In this document: one piece after another, positions 49,101-62,075 of the stretch
Layout of the letters: each line of letters begins with the position of its first letter
Position numbering within the stretch: the first letter of the stretch is position 1
From: Gavia stellata
Taxonomy: Eukaryota > Chordata > Aves > Gaviiformes > Gaviidae
NCBI RefSeq assembly: GCF_030936135.1
Contig: NC_082603.1
Location: 26,688,880 to 26,752,879 of the forward strand
Reading direction: 5' to 3'
DNA length: 64,000 bases
Program-made: the position numbers and the translations under genes
Notes under the pieces: generated by a model
The model's input: the letters and a program-made list of their open reading frames with translations, nothing else
Told to the model about the DNA's origin: nothing
Databases searched by the model: none

Positions 49101-50479
49101 AGGGTGGTTCTTGCTCCCCTTCAAAACTGGTCTGTCCCCCAGCTGGGTCCTGGCTGGTGGAGAAGGGAGATAAGGGCATCTAGTACCAGTGGTGGCTGTA
49201 GGAGAGAAGGGAGATTGGTCTGCATCTTTGCACGCCTCCAAACCAACGTTTAGCCCATGAGGTTGAATTCAGAGCCCCAAAGCCCCGCAGGCTGGAGCTG
49301 CTGCTGGGCAGGCGGAGAAACTGCATGGAGACTTGCGTCTGCAAGAAATATTGAGCGATGAGCTCTCTGAGGCTCATGCCTCAAAGATGATTGAGATCAT
49401 TTGGACAAGAATGGGAGTTATGTGCCTAAGTAATCTCAGAGGATCTGGGCTTAACAACATTGCTGAATTTTTTTAATTATTTTTTTAATAATGCAGCAAC
49501 TGGGAAATAAAAACATCATCTAAGGAAGGAAATCACTGCATTACTCTAATACTTTAATGAAGTGCTGTGCTGTATTGCTGCGGGGGTCAGATGTAGGTGT
49601 TTGTAGGTGGCAGCCTGCAGCCTGCTTATCACCCATCCTGGGGCAGGGAAATGGGGCTGTTACATGCGCAAATACAGTTTAGCACAAAAATTGCTTTCAG
49701 GCAGCAAAACAAACAGTCTCTTGGAAGCCCTGCAAGTTTCACACTTGCTTTTGTGTCTTGGCTGCTTAGGGAGAAGAGTCACCCGCTCGGGGAAAACAAA
49801 CAGCCGGCATCGCCTGCTTGGCTCAGGGCTCGCGTGGGTTTTACTTGAGCCCAGCGCACGACTGGAGCTGCTGTGAGACTGTGCTGAGTCCTCTGGGAGG
49901 TTTTGTAACAAACACCTTGTAAAATGCAAATATTTGAATAGCGACCTTCACAAGTGCCAGGCTGAGGAACAACTGCTCATGTTTTTTGCCAGTTGTTTGA
50001 AACTTAAGGGTGATCTTAAGGATTTTCCAGAGACAAAAGGATTGAATACACTGTTTACAACCAATGCACTCATCCCTCAGTTAGTGGACAGGTTTATGAG
50101 CCATTTATTTAAAAGAGAAGAGACCCTAGTTAATCAGCAGTTTATTTATTGTTTCTTAATCACTTGACAGCAATTCATAACTGTGTCTTGTTTTCTATTA
50201 TGGGCACAATTGCATTAAGTGTGCTCGTTCCCCATGTACTGTCTCTAAAATTAATTTTCACTTTGAAAACTCCTCATATTCTTCCAAATAAAGGTTCATA
50301 TTTAAATGGAAAATATTTCTTTCAGATGATTGTTTTCAAAAGAACCAGTTCCTTACCCTGTTTTGGGTTATTAAAGTTTTTTTTCTTTGTTTTATTGCAG
50401 GAATTTTTAGCTCAGCCTCCAGAAAGTTGGGCAACGGAGGAGGCTGCTGTAAGTGTTAGAAAGCGCTTGGGGGTGACTC

Positions 50480-50625
50480 TGGTGATCGATGTCCTGTGTA
50501 ACCTTGGTCAAGTCACTGAATGCCTAATGGTGAGGAGGCACTTTATGCTGATTTTCGGGGGGTTATTAGTTATCTGACAACATGTCTCTGGTCTCTCTGC
50601 CTGTCTGTGGGGTATGAATAAAGGC
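50480..50625 (+). repeat. MIR/CORE-SINE-like remnant
   Basis: GTGTAACCTTGGTCAAGTCA at 50496-50515 matches the MIR core GTGTGACCTTGGGCAAGTCA with few changes, followed by CTGAATGCCT in the place of CTTAACCTC. Confidence 0.5.
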
Positions 50626-51247
50626 TGAAGGAGCTCTGCTGCTCCCAGCCCCACCAGCCTGCTCTGTGTTCTGGTGGGCTCCAAGCCTGACCAAAGGGAC
50701 TGGACAGTTTCACCTCCGTGCTGGAGCTTATTGACCTCCAGCACAGGAGATCTCATGCCGCGACCTGCCCGGCTGACGTGCTTTTCACCCAGAGATCCCA
50801 AACCACCGAGGTGCTTGCATCCCTCCCCAGGCCCAGAAGTCACTCCTCCTTCTCCAGGGACTTGGGTGACCTCAGGACTCTTGATTTACAGCCGGGCGAG
50901 TGTGAGGAGAACGGGGCTTTGCCTACACCCCCTGCCAAGCAGGCAACAGAGAGCCAGGGCAGTGGTGCAGCTGGGGAGCCATTTACGGGGTGCTCAGTAA
51001 CATCCCATCAACTCCCCAGGGGCTCAGTGCCAGCTTGAATCAGGCCATTAAAGTGACCTGAAAAACTTTGTCTTAAGTGTTTTCTCTTCTCCCAGCAACT
51101 GCAATATTCAGGGGAATGCTGATATTGATGAGAAAACTCCAGGCGATGGCGGGGGCAGAAACAAATGACTTTCCCACTAGGGAAAGGTCATCTGTGAAAT
51201 TTCACGGACAGTCCACCCATTTGCTAAACACCCCCTTCCCCTGGCTT

Positions 51248-51286
51248 TTTTTTTTTTTTTAAATTTTATTATTATTATTTTTTGTG
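51248..51286 (+). repeat. T-rich / (ATT)n simple repeat
   Basis: A T run leading into TTATTATTATTATTTTTTG and a short GT run. Confidence 0.85.
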
Positions 51287-52149
51287 TGTGTAATTGCGTG
51301 TCAGACCAAGTGCACTCAGAATGTGAGCAGGGTCTGATACAAGGAGGGTGAAATGAGATAATCCATGTTTTCATCATCCATAGGCCTCTCTTTTCACGGG
51401 CCGTGGGCCGTACTTTATTAGGCTGAGCAGCTCTGGGCCTGCAAGAAAGAGGAGCCCTTTCTCATCCCGATGAGAATAGTGCAGTGAATGGATTCCAAGT
51501 GTTTACTCAGCATTTGTCTCGTGGTTTATCAAAGGAATGAGGAGGAGGTGCCGACAGCCCTTTTGTCCCGCTGATGTGTTATGACAATGTTCCATGAATA
51601 TGCAGAATGGCAGAAGGGATTAGAGCCAGTACAATTCCCCTCCGGCGCTTTTTTTTTCTTTTTTTTGCCCTTTTTTTTTTTTTTTGCCTGGGATGTTCAG
51701 GGGTTTAAGAGTGACCTGCTCACAGTCAGGGCACTAAACATCAGATTTTCCTGTAGATAGGGGTGTAAAAATCCCACACTTGTCCAAAGCTGTTAGCATC
51801 TGACTTGAAGGTTGGGCTGTCTTAGTCACTAGCTGCTCTTTATGAAATTTCGGCTGGCAGGAACTGCCTGGCTGAGAGCTTTGTGTTTTGGGAGACATGG
51901 AGATACTGGGACATAATTAAAACTTGAGTCAATTGGTGACACATGAAGTCCAGGGCAGTGGTGATGTGACCACTGCTCTCTGGTCTGCCGCTGTTGGTGT
52001 AGGCTGGCAGTGGTACCTTGTCGTGGTTTTTTTGTTGCTTCCCAGAGTCCTGGTCCAGAAGTTTGGGTGTGATTCAGTAAACGGTGCTGACATCAGGCAC
52101 GGATGCTCTTCATGCTCCGTGTGCCATTTTGGATGGACAGGTTAATGAG

Positions 52150-52285
52150 TTAACCCTTGCAACACACCTCTGAGGCAGGTGATGAACATTATCTCTGTTT
52201 TCAATATGGGGAGACTGCAGTAGGATGGTGAGAGCAGGCACATCGCTCCGCACCACCAGAGTGCCAGGCGTAAATCCAACCTTTC
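52150..52285 (-). repeat. MIR/CORE-SINE-like remnant
   Basis: CTCTGAGGCAGGTGATGAAC, then ATTATCTCTGTTTTC and ATGGGGAGACTGCAG, follow in order the reverse complement of MIR (CTATGAGGTAGGTACTATTA, ATTATCCCCATTTTAC, GAGGAAACTGAGG). Confidence 0.55.
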
Positions 52286-55200
52286 CTCTTGTGTTTCTGA
52301 CCCTTTGTCTCCACGTAACTCTGCTGAGCAATGGTCAGCAGTTATCAACCCATTATCAAGGCTGGTAATGTGTTTCTTCTGTGTAGTTGAGCAAAGATGT
52401 TCTACCTGAGAAATTACCCTCCATTGGTTTCCTACATCCCAAGAGTATTTTCTGTCCTGCTCCCCAAATGGTCTGTGGGGGAGCTCCCCAGATACATAAG
52501 AGGAATGACGACTTTGTGTCCTGGTTGAGTCTTACCCTGGGAAGAAGGGTGTTGGACATGCTCAGCACTGGTCTGATTCTGCTCCCGACCAAGTCAACAG
52601 GTCAAAGCGCTGCTGAGAGCTGTTAAATCCACCTGAAGTGTCCCCCACCCCAACCAGAAAGATGAAAGTGGCTTGTTCCACCCTTGCCACATACAGGTAA
52701 ACTTTTTGTCTAGGGCCTTTCCAGCATGTCCTGCTTTTCTGTTCGAGATTTTGGCTGCTCTGTGGAGGATCTGGAGGACATTTGGTCTGGATCAGATGAG
52801 AGGTGGGACATAGTCTGCTCTCATCAAGCTCATGGGAATCACCTTGGCTGTGATGACCACAGTGTCTGCTGTGGGGACATCCAGCAAAGGCAGCTGCAAG
52901 AGGGGGGAAATTGCCGTCAACTCCTCCTCTGTAGGGACATTTATGGAGCGATGCTCTGAAGGTGGCCAAGGACACCAGGTTGCATGGGGCTGCTCTGCTC
53001 CTGCCCCCATGGCATACCTGGTGTGCAGGGCTCTGGTCTGAATCCTGCCTAGAGCGTCCCATGGCAGGCTTAGCCTGGGGCCACCGTTGCCGCTGTTTTT
53101 CCCCAGAATGGGTAGGAATGGGGGAGGGTTCTTCAAAAGCATCAGCCTGAATAAGGCTTGTAAGCCCCTCTGGGGCATCGAGTCTCTGTTTGCAAAACGA
53201 GGCGCTTGCTGTGCACGAGGTTGCCAAGTTTGTAATTTGAGTGTATGTAGGGGAAATAAGAAAAAGGCGCAGAGCCTCCTTGCAAGTCCTGGCACAGGCC
53301 GTGTGGAAGTACCGCCTGCTATCATGGCATGCATGTTCTGCTTGCTGAAGTGTCTCTCCACCCACCCGGGAACACAAGTAATAATTAGGTTAATGAATTT
53401 TGATACCGTTATCCCAAGCCCAGCTCTTGGCTGGTGGCCCCGTGAGAGCAGTTGGCAATGGCTCCTGCTGATGGACGGTGTGTGCTGCGATTTGCTCCCC
53501 AGGGAGGTTCTCAGTCAGTCTTGGCTTTGGTGGAGAAGTGACTTCCTATTTCCAGAGGCTAAGGACCGTTGCCCAGCCGGTGCTGACATGCTCTCTGTGG
53601 GGTCTGCTCAGAACTGGGATGTGTTCCTGGCAGCTGATGATGGGGGACCCGAAGCACCTCGGATGTGGTGCTTCAGCCAGCCAAATTCTTGAGATTGGCT
53701 TAAAAAGAAAAAGAACATTTTCAGCCGTCTGCTTGCTTTCATCACCATCAGCAGCACTGGATCTTACTTTGCCCTCTGAGGGTGTGCATGAAGCATCACG
53801 GGTTTCACATTGTCCTTTGCAATTGGGACTCCTCAGCTGTAGTGTAAGGAAAAAAAACCGCAATTAAATGGGAATAAATCCTCCCCACTCCGAGAAACCT
53901 GTGATAAAAACACAAGGATTGGCAGCCCTGGGAAGGGGGCCAACCTCGGTCCCACAGGACGCTTACAGCACAGACACCTGACTGTTGAAAAGGCCTTCCA
54001 TCCTCCTTTGCTCATCTTTTATCCTCTGGGATTTTGTTGACAGCTGGAAGTTGCATCTGGCCCCCTTTTCCTTAGGGGGAGACTAAGCAGTGGAGGAACA
54101 AGCCCAGGACAGCTGCCAGCCTCTGCATTTTGTGGCTCTACAAGGCAAAGCCATTAGGACCCATTTGCAACCAACTAATTCTGTGGTGGAAGCTGCTGAA
54201 CTCTGCAGTGGGTGCTGGCATGCTGCTGGCTGCTCACGGGGGCTCCTCTTAACCCCTTCAGTCCTGCGGTTAGGTACGTATCTCAGATATCTCCATGTCA
54301 ATGTGCTGTTCATCTGGGACTTGAGACTGTTCTTTTGGCTTCCACTCTGCCTGAACATGTTTGTGCCTCTTAGGACTGCTTTTTGTTGCTGTTGATTTTT
54401 TTTTTTCTTTAAAAACTTTATAGCAGGGTGCAAGTGCCCACTTCTCATTGGTTTGGATGGGAACTGGGTTCCTACATTGCTCTTACAAACCTCTACCAGA
54501 CTCTCTATGCTGGAAAAATGATGACCAGATCCTGACTTTTTTCTTTTTTGACCCTCTCCCAGGCTTGCACACCAGGTTTCCTGTGTGTCTCTCTCTGGCT
54601 CAGTTTCCCTCCCTGTGTGGTGGGGGACAAGCTGCCCATTTTTGATCTTTTAGGTCTTTGAAGACATGCCATGCCTACTGAGAGAGACACAAGGCAGGAA
54701 AATTTGTGCAAAGTTTGTGCACTCCAAGTTTGGTGGAAAGAAAATGGAAAATATTCAGTCATCTTGGCATCCTCCAAAGAAGAGTATGTAGTACAGCAAA
54801 CTGACCAAGAAAGGGGAAGGGAGAAGTTGATGCTCAGTTTTGTCTCCTGACCTCTCCTGGGCCTGCAGAAATATGTATCAGGCTGTTACCTCCTGGAGAC
54901 CTTCAACTGTTGTTTTCTAGTTGATGATTTCATGCCATCTTGAAGAGTTTTTCTTCCCATAGCACTAAGGGACCCCACCAGCCTCCCAGCCTGGCTCCCA
55001 TGGCAAGTCTCTGCTGAAGTATTTCATTCAACATTTCTTCTGCAAGAGCAAAGCATCCTCTTGGTTATCGCTGGGAGACAAATCCCTCCCTTCCCCTGGC
55101 ATCTCAGCACCTCGGGTCTCAGCAGGCCTGCCGTGCTTCACAGGTGGCCTCCTCACTGCTGACCCCTCTCCTCTCAAGTCCATCAGATGGAGCAGGCGGA

Positions 55201-55574
55201 GGAAAAGGTGAGACAAATACTGAAGTTCTGGCTGCAGTGGAAAAAGAAGGATCTTGTGCTTTTTTACCACAAGTTTTTTCATGCAGGAAACTCCACCACA
55301 GAGTCCGTTATTCACCCGTTCCTATTCAAAAGCTAAATTATGAAGGTTCAGAGGAAACTTAACCTGTATGGTTAAGCCATCAGCTCCATCCTACAGAGTC
55401 ATAGTAAAAAATGTATTTCATGCAAACAAAAACTAAATGTATGCAATATATGCAGTGTAACTCAAACAGCACTATGTATGTGGAAAAAGCTTCCAGAGGT
55501 GCTAATTAGATGCGTCCGCAAAGTCAACATGAGTAAGATTCTTGGTTCCATCAGAGAGTATTTGGACTGTGGTC

Positions 55575-55690
55575 CTGATTATGCCACTGGCTTGCTGCTT
55601 TACTCCAGATGAGTCAGTCCTTTATGCTCTACTTGCTATCCCCTTTTAGAAATGGGCAAAATAATTTCTGACCTTTCCCCAAGGACATAC
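55575..55690 (+). repeat. Weak MIR-like remnant
   Basis: ATTATGCCACTGGCTTGCTG and later TAGAAATGGGCAAAATAATT sit in the same order as the MIR segments TGCCACTTACTAGCTG and GTAAAATGGGGATAATAA. Weak. Confidence 0.3.
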
Positions 55691-58600
55691 AGTATTGGAT
55701 GTTTTTAAAGAAGGGTGTTTGAGGTTGACATCATGTGGTCTCCGATCCATGCTCATGGGCCCTCCTTGAGGCTGAGATGTAGCGCAGACTGAGCTCTCTT
55801 CCATGCTCAGCTGGTAAGGGAGGTCAATGTCCTGTTTTGCACCTATCCTGTTGGGTAACTAGGATCTAAGCCAGGTTTCAAGTCCAAACCCATATCCCTC
55901 ATAGTTTATACTCAAGGTGGCACTACCAAATGAAGTTGCCCTTATTGGCAACCTTCTAGATGAACCCTGAGACCTCTTCAGCCTGCTATGTTATCAAAAG
56001 CAGTTCCTCTCGAGCATTGTACTGACCCTTCTGGTCCAGGCTACAAAGTGGCTTCAAGCTGGCAACATGAACAGAGAAGAGGCAGGACCAGGAGTGGGGG
56101 CACTTCGGACCTCTCTCAAGTTGACCCCTGTGTGGACCAGCGGGGTTTTCTGCCACAAGATGGGCAAATCAGTGACCAATGTCATAGTGCCTGGGGCGAG
56201 GACTGTGAGCAGGGAAAGTGAGTTGCAGGACAGCCCTGGGAGCTGCAGGCAAGAAGAAAAAAAGCCAACAGAAAGAGGGGTGACAGGGGCTTGGAGCCCC
56301 GGCAGAGAGGCCAGCGTCCCCATAGCTCACACTGCTCGGAGGGGCTGGGGAGGTGTAAGCGCTGCTTTTGCTGGAACCAGCCTCCCTAGGTGAGAGCTGG
56401 CCCAAATATACTGCTGAATGGCATCAACTGTTCCTCATCCAAACAGAAGCAATTCAGCAAAGCCAACATCTTGACTAGCCAGGATGCAGCTGGGCTACCA
56501 CTGCAGAAACAGAAGTGATGTGGTGTGGTCCTCCAGAACAGCTACTCCAGAGCAAGCGGTGATGAGTGAACCACAAACACTCTCTCCAGGCACTCAGCTC
56601 TGACAGAAACCACCCAGGACCTGGATGCTGGTGCCAGCTGCCTACCTGCATTAAACACTGCTGTGATATGGAGATTCCATCTCAGCTGGAGGACCTCGGT
56701 ATCCACAGCACTTCAGAAGTGGGAGGTGGAAATTAATTAACTGGATCTCTGGGGACCCCCAAAATAAATGTCTGGGTTGATTCTCTCAGCCTCAAGTAGC
56801 ACCAGGCAGGAATGATTTTGGCTAGGAGGAATGTGAGACAAACACTGTGATTCATACTTGTCCAGTCTTATTTGAGTCTGAATCACCTCTCTTGCCTTGT
56901 CATGAGGAAATGATGTGATGAACACTGGCCTGTCACAGCTGGAGACCCCTTTCCTGCACCACATGCGTTTTGAAGTCATTGCCCGAAATGTTAGTTATCG
57001 GTCATTTGTGGAGTGCTCTCAAAGGCAGATGAGGTCTTCGCAACCTTAGCCAAGTTGTCTACCCTCCAGACAACCAGCTTCTCCACCAACACAGATGTGG
57101 CGAGATGTCCCCATTTTGGGCAGAAGGGCTGGGCAGTGGCCAGGCCACCCCCTCTATGCCTGGGGAACATGAAGGTAGGTGTCTTGCTCCTGGACTTGCC
57201 TCTTCTCTTGCCAGGCTTTAGGATGCCTAGCGTAGGTGTTGTGCTTGGCTGCCAGCCCCTGGCTCCCCATGGTGCTGTGGGCCTTGTAGACCCCTCTCCA
57301 GGCTAGTAAGTGACCAGGTGAGATGGATGGGAGGATCTCTGCTCTTTGTTCCCCCAGATCACCATCATCATCTCGTGGCTTCCCCTCTGCGCCCTGGCTG
57401 GGATGCTCCCTGCACTCCCAGCCCTGCTCGGTCCCCACCATCTCAGGAGACCCGATGTCCTACCCAGCCTCCATCCCCCTGGTCCCACCAGCTTGTGGGG
57501 TGCCCCGTGCCTCCTGCTGAGGTTTGTGCTCTGCCTGCACTACCAGGAGGGGATTGACAGAGGTGCCTGGCTAGGCTGGGGGGATTAAAGAGCCTTTGTT
57601 TCAAAAGCATTTTAAGCAGTGAGAAAAAAACAACCTGCCAGCCCTGCTGCAGGCAGATCAGGCTGAAGGTACAAGACGGAGGGAAATTTTCCATGACAGA
57701 GGTGTGCTCCTGGCCTAAGGGGAGGGAAAAGGCTATTATGGTTGGAGTGAATGAAATCACTGCTGGCAGGAGCATTAAACAGAGGAAAAAGGGAGTAGGG
57801 TAGTGAGCTAGCAAGGTGGGATTTTAACTGTCTGTCTGGGCTTGCAGCTAATTGGTCTGGTAGTTGTAAAAGACTAGCAAATGGACAAGGAAAAGGGTAA
57901 ATTTTGCAGTGAAGTACTTGCCTGGGAGCCCTGGTGTGCAACATCTGGGGCACTCGGGCATCAGTTCCCTGATTTCCTTGAAAAGCACAAGCCTCGGCTG
58001 GTTTGGGGGGGCTAGCTGGAGCTGCGGTGTCGACAGGGTCTGTGCAGCAGAAATGCCTCTTGCAGGGCAGCTAGCAAGCACTGGGGCAGAGGCAGGGCTT
58101 CCCAGCGTGGGGAGGGCTCGGGCTAACGTGTGGATTCAGGGAGAGGGAAATAGTGTGGGCAATGCACAAAACACTCCTGCTTCAGTGCCTGTGTCCAGGC
58201 TGTTTTCCTGCCTGTTTCTGTCCTGTTCTCGTGATCCTCAGATGGATTTGCAGAGGCTTCTCCCATGGACCTGGCTGCCTATTTATACAGTGAAAGCATC
58301 AAAACTTCTGAGGAGGGGCTATGAACGAGCCTTGTAGAATGACCCTGCAGGGCACCGAGCTTTAACCACCTACCTCGCATCCTCTGAACAAAACTTGGGA
58401 AAGCTGGCCTGTGTGCATCAGTGTTTTATTGGGAAGGGACAGTTTTTAAGGAGAATTGGAAGTAGCTGGAAAGCAGGAGACCGAGGTTTCTTGTGAAAGT
58501 TTGCTCTTGCAGGGGTTGTCCTCGGTAATTTTGTGTGATAGTTTCTTCTGGTTGCTCCATAGCCTGAATCCCTCCAGGATAGAAGGATGGTCAGAGGACA

Positions 58601-61600
58601 GTCAAAGCTGTGCGCTGCTCAGAGCAGCATGTTGGTAGGACATGCTCACCAAGAGATGTTTTTTGGACCTCTGCTGTGGTTGTATTACAATAATCGTAAC
58701 AGCCCCTTTGGGTTTCTAGAGTGTTTAATATTGCTTTATAAAAACAAATACTTAAATGTTCCTTACTAACCTTGTGTATGACCCACACTTTGCTTTTCTC
58801 AGTGTGTTGAAGCCACCAGGCAGGACAGCTGTGCCACCAGGGAGAGGGACCAGCTCAGCCTGGTCCTTGTTCTTGGCCTTTTCTTAGGCTTGGGTTTTGG
58901 CCATGAGGTACGGACCTGGGGCAGGAATTTTGGGGGTTTTTTTGTTCCAGGAAAAAGGAAAAATATGTATTTATTCACCTCAAATATTGAGGTTTGTCTT
59001 GAACAAAAAAGCATCAAAGTTTATAGAAGCCAAATCTCTAAAACTCCAAACAGAATTTTGCTGCTGAATCATGGTTTTCAATAGTTTAAGGCCCTTAGAA
59101 TCTTTTTTGTTTTCTTTCAAGTTTAAACAAATAGATGCTTCTGTTAAGAATATTATTTTTGGTAAACAAACAACAAAAGAGAAAGGGTTTTTTTTCCCCC
59201 ATCTCCTTTATTTCCATAGGAATAAAAGAAAACTTCACAATTTTTATATCAAAATTAATTTGGGGGAGAAAATCTTGACTGGTTGTAGTGAAAAAAAAAC
59301 CCAACTTCCCTAAAAAGGTGAAAAATAGTTTCCAAGTTTCTTTCTTTAGGAATTTTTCCCTGATGTTCCCCAGTTTGATAAATGCTTCACCTATACTTTT
59401 TGTGAAGAAATTATTTTGCCTGGACCTTGCTGCACAATTTCCTACAAATACATTAGTATTCCAAAGAGTTAGTTTTCAGGAAGAATTTATTTGCTTTGGT
59501 TATCCACTTCCTGCATCTTGCAGAAATGGAATAGCTCAGGAAGGGTGTTTAATTGTGGCTCCTTGGACCCCAGGCTGTCACTGCCTGGTGTCCTGGGCTG
59601 GTTTTTGCATGGCTGCTGGTCCTGCAGCCGAGCAGCATGGTGCCCCGATTCCTGCATGTGTGCTAGTTGTGGTTACAAGCCACAGAGTCGACCCTCCGGG
59701 CCTCCTGTTTCGCTCTCGTTGCTGTTCTCCATCACGCATTCCTCCTTTGAGAGGTGGCATCCCATGATGGAAATCTCCCGGAGGAAAGGATTTCCCCCCA
59801 CCCTTCCTAACTGTAGTTGCCTCATCCTGATGTATCAAGCTCTTATGTGAGCAAAGTGATTCACCTTCTGGTGGCAAAGCCTTCCCATCACACAGAGTAG
59901 CTGGGGTGGGAGTGTCTCTCAAGCTTGTTCTGAGGGTCTCCATCTGGGAGTTTGGAGCATGGATGGATTCAGACAGGGATGTGCTGGGGGTGGGAATTGG
60001 CCCGACTGCTGTTATTTCAAGGCAGTGGTACTCATGCAGCTTTCAGCCAAGGAAGTCCCCAAACATCTGGTAAGTGATGGGGTATTTCAGGGCCATGCTA
60101 AGAGCACCATCAGCAGGTCATGTATCACTGAAGCATCACCCAGAGGCCATTGCTGGCTTCAAGGCTGGAGGATGCTTTGGACTGCTTGCTGCAGGGCTCC
60201 TTGGGAGAGGAACCAGAGAGGTCCTCACTCCCAAGGCCCCCACCCCTTCTTCTTCCTTGCACATCCCAGGCGTGGCTGAGATATGGATGACTCTGCTTCA
60301 TGACTAAGCGGAGCGGTCTGCAAACAGGGATGCTCCAAACACAGCTCTCCCCAGTGCAGGCTGTTGTTTCATTTAAGATAGGGCAAAACCCACTGGTTTC
60401 TCAGCATGGCCACATTAAAGAACGTGAATATCCCATACTGCATGGGGTTTAGCAGAAGATTGCTTTGTTTTGGGGCAAGCAAATGCATGTTTTTCTAACC
60501 CACGTGGTTGCAAAGAGCAGCTTGGAAAGGTGGCCTGGGTACCACTGATGCAATACCTGCCTGGGCGCACGGGGTGCTTGAACCAGCAGCTGTCTGAGGT
60601 GCAACAGCAGCCCTGTTCCTCTGCGGTGAAGCGAGTTCACCCGTGCTGTAAAGCGATTTGTGCATGTGATATTTCTAAAGGAGGCTGAAGCTCTAGTGCA
60701 AAACAGTTCAGGGGCTGGAGGTAAAAGAGCAGTTGAAATCACTCTGCGTACTCAATTAGGATGAACTGATGCAGAAGGCAGCAGATGCTGGCAAAACTTA
60801 CAGATGCTTAGTAAATGTGATTTATTCCCTCCTTATCGCCTCATTTTAAAGAGAGATCGAGACTGCATTTGTTTGGTAGCCGTCTTTATTTTCGTCTTCC
60901 ACCTTTTCATAAAAGAGCTGGGCCAGGAAGAGCACCCTGAGTGATAAAGCATATGTGGGAATCAGAGTCTGTCTGTTTTGGCTTTCTGTATTTGATGGTA
61001 AAACATACTTTGTTTCCTGCCTGTGTGCTTCTGCCTGTCTCCATCCCACTGTTGTATCCATCAGTCAAAACTAGTTTGACGTCTGGGTACTAACTCAGTA
61101 AAGTTGAGAGCAATGTGAATGGTCCCGTCAGCTTTAAAGTAACTACTCACCAGCTGGAGTCTCAGCCAGCCCGCAGCCCGAGACAGGGCCAGGGCTTCTC
61201 CCACAGCATTTAAAATCATGTAAGATCAGGGCCTTGAACTATAAACACTTCACCCAGTTGAGTCTTCATATCCCTTTGTCCAGATGAGATGTCTCTTCCT
61301 TTGCTAGATGTGATCTCAGGTGCAGGCAGATCCAGCCCCAGCCATACTGTTGGGTTTTCATTTCCAACTCCTTTTCTGATGTTTAGGTCAATAACAAAGG
61401 AGAAAGTGAGCAATGAGCAAGGTCTTTTTGATATGATGGATTGAGAAAATCAATGTTTGATATGAATGATTGCTGTTCCTTTGCACCCTATAACACTTTT
61501 CCCTCCCAAACCCATTCTTGCTAGATCAGAATACATTAAAATCCTTGCATTGACATGAAAATCTCACCAGCTACTGTCTGCAGAGCTGAAGGTTTCCATC

Positions 61601-61956
61601 TCCCCCAGGGGGGTGATTTTCTTTCTGCATCCTGGAGTGATCTTTAGTGACTCCCTTCTTAGGCATCTGTTCTGCCCTGCCGCCCTCTCCAGTGGCTGGA
61701 AAAGTCAGATCCTTTGACTGAAATGAACTGGCTGCATTCAGATACCTGCTTGATTTAAATGCATGCTCCAGGCGAAATATGAGTCTTCCATTCTTTTTCC
61801 CCCAGCTCTCCCAAGGTGAATGAATGGTCCCTGCCATGCCCTTGATTTGCTTTTCTCCCTGAAGATCTGTGACTTCTGTGGAGAAAGGCATCTTTCTCTA
61901 AGGCTGCGTTTCACGCTTTCTCACCTGCTCTCTGTCCTCCAGCCAGCACCTACACT

Positions 61957-62075
61957 CCTGTTGTTATCCCCATTTGGCAGAAGGGAAACTGAGGCTGTTT
62001 ACCCCAACACCAACTTGCCTGTGGCAGATCAGGACTGGATCCGCCACGGCTCTCTTAGACCTACGCTTCCCTGCC
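61957..62075 (-). repeat. MIR/CORE-SINE-like remnant, best preserved
   Basis: TTATCCCCATTTGGCAGAAG followed by GGAAACTGAGGC closely matches the reverse complement of MIR (TTATCCCCATTTTACAGATG, then AGGAAACTGAGGC). Downstream, CAACTTGCCTGTGGCAGATC is in the expected place of the ACTTGCCCAAGGTCAC segment. Confidence 0.65.

Larger units (their letters stand above)
39060..51240. other. Intergenic, no supported gene
   Basis: GC-rich sequence interrupted by AT-rich islands at 39070-39460, 42230-42360, 48660-48760, 49460-49570 and 50040-50310 that look like candidate control elements. It also holds long T and G tracts (45549-45602, 46126-46142). Many chance open frames, none recognised. Confidence 0.7.

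Noticed and set aside
52562-53377. 271-codon minus-strand open frame, overlapped by a 189-codon frame on the same strand and others on the plus strand
   Set aside because: No domain or family recognised, and several frames are open at once, which points to few stops by composition. A protein search with no hit would confirm; a hit to a transposon or expressed protein would reopen it.
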